Source: Actinomycetes bacterium
Lineage (GTDB): Bacteria; Actinomycetota; Actinomycetes; Mycobacteriales; Micromonosporaceae
Direction: 5' to 3'
DNA: 7,693 nt
Assembly: GCA_021793335.1 (NCBI GenBank)
Contig: JAJYSW010000158.1
Location: 1 to 7,693, forward strand
The translations under genes and the position numbers were made by a program. Positions 1 to 4,840 of the stretch are shown here, in pieces; position 1 is the first letter of the stretch; each line of letters opens with the position of its first letter. The notes beneath the pieces are model-generated. The model made no database searches and was not told where the DNA came from. It saw only the letters and a program-made list of their open reading frames with translations.

Positions 1-356
1 ACCGGGCGGGAGCTGCCGCGGCGCTCGCGAAACGTCTGAACTGCACCGTGCTCCTCAAAGGCCACCACACCGTGGTCGCCGCGAACGACGGCACGGTCTA
101 CGCGAACCAGACCGGGCGTCCCGCGCTGGCCACGGCCGGTTCCGGTGACGTCCTCGCCGGGTTCCTGGCGGCGCTGCTGGCCTCGGGGATGGAGGGCCCG
201 CGCGCCGCCGCCACCGCCGCGTTCCTCCAGGGCCGGGCCGCTCTCGTGGCGGCCTCCGAGCGCCGCACTGTGACCGCCTCCGGCATCGCCGCGGCCCTGC
301 CGGACGCTATCGGCACGGTCCTCTCGCGCGCCGTCGGCGAACCGGTGGCGGCGTGA
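1..356 (+). CDS. nnrD: ADP-dependent NAD(P)H-hydrate dehydratase NnrD, C-terminal part (5' end outside window)
   Basis: The reading frame is open from the first base (codons begin at position 3) and ends at TGA 354-356, giving the last 117 residues. NnrD repairs hydrated NADH and NADPH (NADHX, NADPHX) by ADP-dependent dehydration. It has a ribokinase-like fold and acts in the cytoplasm, often as the C-terminal half of a bifunctional enzyme with the epimerase NnrE. What is seen: a VLLKGHHTVVA strand-turn, then a Gly-rich ATAGSGDVLAGFLAALL motif, which is the signature of the family and carries the Asp expected to act in catalysis, then an Ala-rich helix ending in a typical C-terminal tail (TASGIAAALPDAI). 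The N-terminal part, and so any fusion to NnrE, is not visible. The gene ends one base before the convergent dioxygenase gene. Family assignment is firm; the fusion state is unknown. Confidence 0.9.
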   Translation, partial: RAGAAAALAKRLNCTVLLKGHHTVVAANDGTVYANQTGRPALATAGSGDVLAGFLAALLASGMEGPRAAATAAFLQGRAALVAASERRTVTASGIAAALPDAIGTVLSRAVGEPVAA

Positions 357-357
357 T

Positions 358-840
358 CTACCAGTCCTCGCCCGCGCGTTTGATCCGCGACGGCGACAGG
401 CCGGTCTCATCGAACAGGTAAGTGCGCATCGCGTCCAGGCCCGGGGCGTAGACGTGCAGACTCACCGCGGGGGCGTCCGAGTCGTTCCGGACGGCGTGCA
501 CGGTGCGGTCGTCGACCATCGCCGCCCGCCCGGGCGTGAGCTCGGTCCGCTCCAGCGTGGGGAACGGGCCGGCTCGGACCGTGTACTCGCTCAGGCGGCC
601 CGAGACGACCGCGACGGCGGCGGCGGCCGGACGGTCGAGGCCGCCGTGATCGTGCAGCTCGGTGCCCTGACCGGGCAGCCACCCCAGCAGCCATGCCTCG
701 TGGCCCGGGCCCGACAGGACCCGCCGGGCCCATCGGCTCCCCTTCGAGAACCGCGGTCGCAGCACCAGATGCTCGACGTACAACGTGGCGAGCGTCTCAA
801 GGTGACCGGCGGTGAGGACGGAAATCGTCTGATCGGACAT
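358..840 (-). CDS. Cysteine dioxygenase-type cupin (thiol dioxygenase)
   Basis: A 160-residue cupin of the cysteine dioxygenase type I family, which uses non-haem Fe(II) and O2 to oxidise cysteine to cysteine sulfinate in the cytoplasm. Visible family residues: LHDHGG supplies iron ligands H63 and H65, H115 in the VHAVRN segment is the likely third ligand, and S127-L-H129-V-Y131 matches the Ser-His-Tyr triad of the mammalian enzyme. W37-A-R39-R-V-L aligns with the Arg that binds the substrate carboxylate in Arg-type enzymes, which favours cysteine over 3-mercaptopropionate; this is inferred from spacing. The Cys that forms the Cys-Tyr cross-link in mammals is absent, as in most bacterial members. 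The start is ATG at 840-838, with no strong Shine-Dalgarno sequence upstream (only a weak purine stretch). It stops at 360-358, facing nnrD. No operon partner is seen. The physiological thiol substrate is not proven. Confidence 0.87.
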   Translation of the reverse strand: MSDQTISVLTAGHLETLATLYVEHLVLRPRFSKGSRWARRVLSGPGHEAWLLGWLPGQGTELHDHGGLDRPAAAAVAVVSGRLSEYTVRAGPFPTLERTELTPGRAAMVDDRTVHAVRNDSDAPAVSLHVYAPGLDAMRTYLFDETGLSPSRIKRAGEDW

Positions 841-1029
841 GAAAACGTGACTTTCGATGCGTCGGAACGGGTGCTCGTCGGGTGAGCCCGAGGCTCAGCA
901 GGAGCGACAACACCGCTGACGGCGACACACCGTGAAGTCCATGCCGCACATCGTACCGGAACGTCCGGCCGCCGCGCCGTAAGGACGCACCTTGCGTGGA
1001 AACGGCGTCACGCTGTGAATTCGACACCT

Positions 1030-1051
1030 TCGGGCCCTTCACGAGGCCCGA
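1030..1051. promoter_or_regulatory. Operator-like palindrome enclosing the -35 box
   Basis: TCGGGCC (1030-1036) and GGCCCGA (1045-1051) are perfect 7-base inverted arms separated by 8 bases. The 8-base spacer holds the predicted -35 hexamer TTCACG. A dimeric regulator bound here would block RNA polymerase, so this looks like a repressor site for the NlpC/P60 gene. The regulator is unknown and GC-rich palindromes occur by chance in such DNA. Confidence 0.4.
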
Positions 1052-1066
1052 TGCACGCGCTAGGCT
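1038..1066 (+). promoter_or_regulatory. Housekeeping-sigma-type promoter of the NlpC/P60 gene
   Basis: TTCACG (-35, 1038-1043) is followed after exactly 17 bases by TAGGCT (-10, 1061-1066). This fits the actinobacterial main-sigma pattern TTGACN-17/18-TANNNT. The transcription start would fall near 1073, giving a leader of about 44 nt before GTG 1117. Upstream in-frame starts at 1015 and 1051 would place the promoter inside coding sequence, which supports the downstream start. Confidence 0.6.
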
Positions 1067-1101
1067 CATCATCGGTCCTTCCCCCAGACACGTACTCCCG
1101 A

Positions 1102-1115
1102 AGGAGCATCCTCCT
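1102..1115 (+). promoter_or_regulatory. Shine-Dalgarno site inside a small hairpin
   Basis: AAGGAG (1101-1106) is the ribosome binding site of the NlpC/P60 gene, 10 bases before GTG 1117. Its core AGGAG (1102-1106) is perfectly complementary to CTCCT (1111-1115) across a CATC loop. The mRNA could therefore fold the SD away, ending one base before the start codon, or the fold could shorten the rather long spacing. Confidence 0.5.
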
Positions 1116-1116
1116 C

Positions 1117-2088
1117 GTGAACCATCCGTCCCTCCGACGCAAGTGGACCTCCGCCGCCCTGATCGGCGGGCTTCTCGTCTCAGGGGTCGTCGCGGTCCCC
1201 GCCTGGGCCGAGCGGAGCCGTGAGGAGGTCGACGAAGAGCTCCAGAGCGCCGACGCCGACCTCAACACCACCATCGAGGAGTACAACGCCCTCGCCGAGG
1301 AGATCGCCGACAACACGGCGATGATCGAAGAGGTCGAAACCGAGCTGGAGGCTTCCGAGACCGAGCTGAACGACCTCCAGGACCGCCTCGCCGACTTCAT
1401 CACCGAAACCTATGTGGATCAAGGCATCGGCGACGCCGCGCTCATCCTCGAATCCGGGTCGCCGCAGGCGTTCGTCGAGCGCCTCGACCGCCTCAACTCC
1501 GCCAATATGTACGACTTCGACCTCATGACCGAACTCAATACGGTCACCGCGGAATACACCGCCCAACTCGAACTGCTCACCGATCTCCAGGCCGACCAGG
1601 AGGCCGACCAGGCCGAGCTGGAGCGGATGATCGACGAGATCGAGACCCGCATGGACGACCTCGAAGCCGAGTGGCAGACCGTCGCCGGTGACGGCATCTT
1701 CGGCGAACTCGACCTGCCGTACATCACCGGTAACCGCGCCACGGTCGTCGAGCACGCGCTCAACCAGCGCGGCAAACAGTACGTGTGGGGCGCCTCCGGG
1801 CCCAATAACTTCGACTGCTCGGGGCTCATCCTCGCCGCCTACGCCCAGGTCGGGATTTCCCTGCCGCACAACGCGGCCGCGCAGTACAACTCGACCATGA
1901 GGATCTCCCGCGACGAGCTCCGGCCCGGGGACCTGGTGTTCTACAACAGCCTCAGCCACGTCGGCATGTACATCGGCAACGGGTACATCGTCCACTCCCC
2001 GAACTCGCGCAGCGTCGTCAAGGTCGTGCCCGTGGACCACGGCAACGTCTACTACGGCGCCACCCGCGTCACCAGCTTCGGCGAGTAG
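1117..2088 (+). CDS. Secreted NlpC/P60 (C40) peptidoglycan endopeptidase with N-terminal coiled coil
   Basis: A 323-residue exported cell-wall hydrolase expected to cut the stem peptide of peptidoglycan (D-Glu/diaminopimelate-type bond in this family). The start is GTG 1117, chosen for the AAGGAG site upstream and because it places a textbook signal peptide at the N-terminus: basic MNHPSLRRKW, a hydrophobic stretch at about 11-27, and PAWA with cleavage after A31. Residues about 33-92 and 136-190 are acidic heptad-rich coiled coil. The catalytic domain covers about 205-323: nucleophile C234 in NFDCSG, H281 in SHVGMYIG and H293 in YIVHSP form the Cys-His-His triad, so the enzyme looks active. 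The layout resembles CwlO/PcsB/SagA and mycobacterial Rip proteins; coiled-coil members are often held inactive until engaged by FtsEX-type partners, but no such gene is in the window. It has its own promoter and is followed by a terminator, so it is probably monocistronic. Confidence 0.92.
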   Translation: MNHPSLRRKWTSAALIGGLLVSGVVAVPAWAERSREEVDEELQSADADLNTTIEEYNALAEEIADNTAMIEEVETELEASETELNDLQDRLADFITETYVDQGIGDAALILESGSPQAFVERLDRLNSANMYDFDLMTELNTVTAEYTAQLELLTDLQADQEADQAELERMIDEIETRMDDLEAEWQTVAGDGIFGELDLPYITGNRATVVEHALNQRGKQYVWGASGPNNFDCSGLILAAYAQVGISLPHNAAAQYNSTMRISRDELRPGDLVFYNSLSHVGMYIGNGYIVHSPNSRSVVKVVPVDHGNVYYGATRVTSFGE

Positions 2089-2107
2089 GCCGCCGCCCCG
2101 TCCTCGC

Positions 2108-2137
2108 CGCGGGCCGCTCCCTCGGGGGCGGCCCGCG
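2108..2137 (+). terminator. GC-rich hairpin terminator after the NlpC/P60 gene
   Basis: CGCGGGCCGC (2108-2117) pairs perfectly with GCGGCCCGCG (2128-2137) across a 10-base loop, 19 bases after the stop codon. There is no U-tract, as is usual for actinobacterial hairpin terminators. Termination is inferred from position and stem strength. Confidence 0.65.
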
Positions 2138-2215
2138 CGCTCGTTCGCCGGGGCCGGCCGCGGGAACCGGAGCCCGTTTCAGCGTTCGGAGCGAGGCGGT
2201 ATCCGAGTCCATTCG

Positions 2216-2240
2216 TTTGCTCGCAGGTCATTTGCTCGCA
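2216..2240 (+). repeat. Short direct repeat, two copies of TTTGCTCGCA
   Basis: TTTGCTCGCA occurs at 2216-2225 and 2231-2240, separated by GGTCA, so the period is 15 bp. It lies just upstream of the 12-bp hairpin. It could be a binding site for a tandem regulator or a trace of slippage; no function is known. Confidence 0.5.
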
Positions 2241-2250
2241 AGGTGGAGAA

Positions 2251-2281
2251 CCTTCCAGATCCCGGTGTTGGATCTGGAAGG
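2251..2281. terminator. Perfect 12-bp hairpin, likely terminator for the minus-strand phosphatase gene
   Basis: CCTTCCAGATCC (2251-2262) and GGATCTGGAAGG (2270-2281) are perfect inverted arms with a 7-base loop, about 120 bases past the phosphatase stop codon. It is less GC-rich than its surroundings, so the match is not a base-composition artefact. A smaller hairpin, AAGGT/ACCTT (2240-2254), overlaps its left arm, so the two folds exclude each other. There is no U-tract on either strand, so termination is inferred only from its convergent position. Confidence 0.5.
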
Positions 2282-2295
2282 CCCGAGAACACAGA

Positions 2296-2327
2296 GCGGG
2301 CACACTGCCCGCCGCCGCGAAGCGGCG
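2296..2327. repeat. Two adjacent small hairpins
   Basis: GCGGGCA (2296-2302) pairs with TGCCCGC (2306-2312) over a 3-base loop, and CGCCGC (2313-2318) pairs directly after it with GCGGCG (2322-2327) over GAA. The second has the GCGAAGC core, known as an unusually stable mini-hairpin in DNA. Together with the hairpin at 2251-2281 they form a structured 3' region for transcripts from the phosphatase gene. Confidence 0.45.
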
Positions 2328-2400
2328 AGCGGTCCGGGTGGCGGTGGGTGCCGGGAGGGCGGGCCGGACAGCGCCCGTCCAAGATTCTCGAACCTCACGC

Positions 2401-4407
2401 CTAACGCTCGTCGCAGCGGACGACGAGGATGGCGATGTCATCGCGAGGTGAATCCGAGGAGAACATCTGCACGGCCTCCAGCAGCGCCGTGGCGATCGCC
2501 CGCGCCGACTTCCCGGCCACGTCCCGCACCGCCCGCACGATCCGCTCGTGACCGAACATGACCGACAGATCCCGCCGCTCGGTCACCCCGTCGGTGAAGA
2601 ACACGAGCGCATCGCCCACATCGAGCCGCACCCGCTCCGGGTTGACCTTCACCTGCTCGAACAGGCCGACGGCCGTGCCTTCGCGTCCCACCCACTCGGC
2701 CTCGCCGTCGGCGCGCAGCAGCAGCGGCCGGTCGTGCCCCGACAGGCACAGCGTCGCGCCGACCCCGTCGCCGTCGCGGTCCAGCACCGCCGAGGCGATC
2801 GTCGCGTACCGGTAGTCCCCCGGCTGCTCCAGCAGCGTCGAGTTCAACAGCTCCAACGCCCGTGGCATGGGCCGCCCGTCCAGGGCCATGACGCGCAGGA
2901 CGTCCCGCACCACCCCGGTGACGGCGGCGGCCTGCGCGCCCTTGCCGCACACGTCCCCGATCGCGACCCACAGCCGTTCGTCCGGAAGCGTCGTCGCATC
3001 GTAGAAGTCTCCGCCGACCTCGGTGCCGAACGCTTCGGCCGGCAGATACTCGGCGGCGAAACTGACCCCCGCCACCTCCGGGAGCGTCCCGGGCATGAGC
3101 GCCGATTGCAGTTCATGGGCCACGGCCGCCCGCTCCGCGTGGATGCGGGCGTTGTCGAGCGCGAGCGCCGAGCGTTTGGCGAGGTCGGCGATGACGGCCC
3201 GTTCTTCGGTGGTGTGCTGGCGTCCGGTCGGCCGACCCACCGACAGGACCCCGATGGTCGACCCGCGCGCCGACAGCGGCACGGTGACGCCGTCGACGCC
3301 GCGCGGCGTCGGCAGCTCCATGCCGGTCCACCCGTCCGAGGCCAGCGACGCCTTCAAGGCGGCGCCGGCCGAGGCCAGGCGCGTCCGCCACGCCTCCAGC
3401 TCGGATTCCTCGGTGTGGGTGAGCGCGGCCAGTTCCAGGCTCCCGCCGTCCTTGCGCAGCAATATGCCCGCCCAGCGGCCGAGCTGCGGGACGACGAGCT
3501 GGGGGATGAGCGCGACGGTGAGATGCTCGTCCAGCGAGTGGGCGAGCAGCTCCCCGGCCTCGGCCAGATAGGTGAGCCATCCCGAGCGGCGCTGCTCGTC
3601 GGTGCGCATCCGGTCGATCTGGAGGGCCAGTGCGATCCGTTCGGCGGCGAGCTCGGCCAGGGGCCGCCACTCGGGGCGGGCCTGGCCGGCGAGGACGAGA
3701 CGCCCCGTGGCGGGCGCGGTCAACGGCAGCGGGATGCTGACGGCCGCGTCGGACACTTCCCCGAACTGCGCGATGACGCGCGCGCCCGCCCCGCCGCCGG
3801 GGTCGACCTCGACGGCGCCGCCGCAGGCGGCCGTGGCGTCGTGAAGCCGAGCGAGCAGTTCGGACACCAGCTGTTCGACCGGCAGACGCGACTGGAGCGC
3901 CGGAGCTATGGTGAGCAGTGCCGCGAGCTGGTGGAGATCGGTGACCGGGCTCTCGGGCGTCTCCGCGGCGATCGCGCGCCGCTCGGGCGGCGGCGCCGCG
4001 GGATCGCGGTCGATGCGGAACCAGATGGATTTGCCGGTGGCGTCGTGAGTGGTGCCCCACGAGGACGCGAATCGGTCGACCAGCAGCAGGCCACGGCCGC
4101 CTTCGGCCGTGACCTCGGGCATGACGTCGGACATGATCGAGCCGGCCGGCTCGATGCCGCCGGAGCGGTAGTCGGTGACGGTGACGCGCACGCCGATCGA
4201 ATCGGCGGCGACGGTGAGATTGATATCGGTCCCGGCGTGGACGACGCCGTTGGTCGCGAGTTCGGTGGTGAGCAGGAGCGCCTCGTCGAGCAGCTCGGTG
4301 AGCCCCGCCTCGGACAGGACCGTCCGGACGGCGGCACGGGCGGTGGCGGGGGATCGGTCGTCGGCCGGCAGCCGTAGCCGTCGAGTGGGCCTCTCGGGGT
4401 ACGTCAC
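2401..4407 (-). CDS. OsaC-like regulator: RsbW-type ATPase, GAF-like region and RsbU/SpoIIE-type PP2C phosphatase
   Basis: A 668-residue cytoplasmic protein joining both enzymes of a SigB-type partner switch. Residues about 10-135 are an RsbW-like GHKL ATPase/kinase: N-box ELATNGVVHAG (49-59), DYRSGG (79-84) and glycine box EGGRGLLLVDR (102-112). Residues about 155-265 and 276-422 look like GAF-type sensor regions (assigned by pattern only). Residues about 430-668 are a PP2C-type serine phosphatase with metal-binding EVGGDFYD (463-470), IGDVCGKG (483-490), FTDGVTE (604-610) and DDIAILVVR (656-664); all metal-site Asp residues are present. It could both phosphorylate an anti-sigma antagonist and remove phosphate. 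The order and the divergent multi-HAMP kinase recall Streptomyces OsaC, which modulates SigB in osmotic stress; identity not checked. Start GTG 4407 is preferred: a -10 box lies 7 bases upstream, and the extra upstream codons include rare AGA. Alternatives are ATG 4434 and GTG 4452, neither with an SD. Confidence 0.88.
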   Translation of the reverse strand: MTYPERPTRRLRLPADDRSPATARAAVRTVLSEAGLTELLDEALLLTTELATNGVVHAGTDINLTVAADSIGVRVTVTDYRSGGIEPAGSIMSDVMPEVTAEGGRGLLLVDRFASSWGTTHDATGKSIWFRIDRDPAAPPPERRAIAAETPESPVTDLHQLAALLTIAPALQSRLPVEQLVSELLARLHDATAACGGAVEVDPGGGAGARVIAQFGEVSDAAVSIPLPLTAPATGRLVLAGQARPEWRPLAELAAERIALALQIDRMRTDEQRRSGWLTYLAEAGELLAHSLDEHLTVALIPQLVVPQLGRWAGILLRKDGGSLELAALTHTEESELEAWRTRLASAGAALKASLASDGWTGMELPTPRGVDGVTVPLSARGSTIGVLSVGRPTGRQHTTEERAVIADLAKRSALALDNARIHAERAAVAHELQSALMPGTLPEVAGVSFAAEYLPAEAFGTEVGGDFYDATTLPDERLWVAIGDVCGKGAQAAAVTGVVRDVLRVMALDGRPMPRALELLNSTLLEQPGDYRYATIASAVLDRDGDGVGATLCLSGHDRPLLLRADGEAEWVGREGTAVGLFEQVKVNPERVRLDVGDALVFFTDGVTERRDLSVMFGHERIVRAVRDVAGKSARAIATALLEAVQMFSSDSPRDDIAILVVRCDER

Positions 4408-4420
4408 GGGCCCCAGTCTA
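4408..4420 (-). promoter_or_regulatory. -10 box of a probable leaderless promoter for the phosphatase gene
   Basis: On the minus strand TAGACT (4420-4415) is followed by 7 bases and then GTG 4407-4405. This is the spacing seen when transcription begins at the first base of the start codon, a common arrangement in actinobacteria, and it explains the lack of a Shine-Dalgarno sequence. The -35 region (around 4444-4438, CCCGACG) is weak. Confidence 0.45.
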
Positions 4421-4747
4421 TGACGTTCGCGCATCAGCGTCGGGTACCGCACCGCCGCCGCCGCAGGTGTGGAACGGCGACCGCTCCGGGTGGTGGAGGC
4501 CCGGGCGGCCGCCGTCCGCCTGGTTTTCTTCTGTCGTCGCTGCCGCCCTTGAGCACTCCGGTGCCGCGGCCGCCGAAGCGGCGGGTCGGCCCCGGCTCCG
4601 AACGGACTGTGGTGACACGTGTCGGGCGGTGCCGGTCCGGGCCCGTTTCGGCTCGGTGGTCCGGCGACGCCGTCGGATCACACACGTCCCACGAAGCCGC
4701 CCGGTTGCGAACCTCCAGCGTATTCGTCGCTATTACTCGAGGTGATG

Positions 4748-4776
4748 GAAGGCATTGCTCTGCGTAACCTGCCTTC
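4748..4776. promoter_or_regulatory. Spaced inverted repeat upstream of the poly-HAMP gene
   Basis: GAAGGCA (4748-4754) and TGCCTTC (4770-4776) are perfect 7-base arms with 15 bases between. The half-site centres are 22 bp apart, two helical turns, which suits a dimeric regulator; an RNA hairpin in the leader is the alternative. It lies about 65-90 bp before the start codon. Function is inferred from position only. Confidence 0.35.
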
Positions 4777-4827
4777 ACGTTCTCGTATTCGTGTGACAAC
4801 CTGTTAGGCGAGCCTGTACCAGCAGCC

Positions 4828-4838
4828 GAGGAAGAGAG
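4828..4838 (+). promoter_or_regulatory. Ribosome binding site of the poly-HAMP gene
   Basis: The purine run GAGGAAGAGAG (4828-4838) ends two bases before ATG 4841. Its GAGGAA part sits 7 bases from the start, an ideal Shine-Dalgarno distance, and fixes this start codon. Confidence 0.75.
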
Positions 4839-4840
4839 CC

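Larger units (their letters stand above)
841..1116. other. Divergent intergenic region between the dioxygenase and NlpC/P60 genes
   Basis: This 276-bp gap must hold the promoters of both flanking genes. The plus-strand side has a clear promoter (1038-1066), an operator-like palindrome (1030-1051) and an SD hairpin (1102-1115), listed separately. On the minus strand I see only weak candidates: TTCACG (936-931) with a poor -10, and TACGAT (955-950) with no matching -35. A small inverted repeat, ACGCA/TGCGT, lies at 985-997. No convincing short gene was found. I looked for and did not recognise a c-di-AMP (ydaO-type) riboswitch; the leader after the predicted transcription start is only about 44 nt, too short for one. 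Confidence 0.6.
2089..2400. other. Gene-free spacer between two convergent genes
   Basis: This 312-bp stretch lies between the 3' ends of the NlpC/P60 and phosphatase genes. It holds the terminator at 2108-2137, a 10-bp tandem repeat (2216-2240) and a row of hairpins at 2251-2281, 2296-2312 and 2313-2327, each listed separately. Several open frames cross it, but none has a ribosome site, a recognisable product or consistent codon use. Since the genes converge here, no promoter is required; the structures most likely end transcription from the minus strand. Confidence 0.6.
4408..4840. other. Divergent intergenic region between the phosphatase and poly-HAMP genes
   Basis: About 430 bp separate the two starts. 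The left half is very GC-rich, with a CCGCCG/CGGCGG hairpin (4570-4584, AAG loop). The right half (about 4680-4800) is visibly richer in A and T, as expected for a promoter region. It holds a spaced inverted repeat (4748-4776) and two copies of CGTATTCGT (4719-4727 and 4784-4792). TTGCGA (4705-4710) and TATTAC (4731-4736) are the best plus-strand promoter-like hexamers, but the 20-base spacing is too long to trust. I found no convincing SigB-type promoter. Open frames here on both strands lack ribosome sites and known products. Confidence 0.55.

Noticed and set aside
1015..1116. N-terminal extension of the endopeptidase to ATG 1015 or ATG 1051
   Set aside because: It would place the promoter within the coding region and bury the signal peptide behind 34 or 22 extra residues; GTG 1117 has an AAGGAG site.
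841..1116. c-di-AMP (ydaO-type) riboswitch upstream of the cell-wall hydrolase
   Set aside because: Such elements precede some actinobacterial hydrolase genes, but the predicted leader is only about 44 nt and no matching sequence was recognised.
1180..2040. Minus-strand open frame (286 codons) opposite the endopeptidase gene
   Set aside because: Val/Asp/Gly-rich shadow of the NlpC/P60 coding strand, with no ribosome site or recognisable family.
2548..4377. Long plus-strand open frame (609 codons) antisense to the phosphatase gene
   Set aside because: Its product is a low-complexity Arg/Gly/Asp-rich string with no domain. It mirrors a minus-strand gene with many conserved motifs; long antisense frames are common in high-GC DNA.
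4799..4817. IdeR/DtxR-type iron box around TTAGGCGAGCCT
   Set aside because: Aligned with the 19-bp consensus it matches only 11 positions, too few for a credible site.
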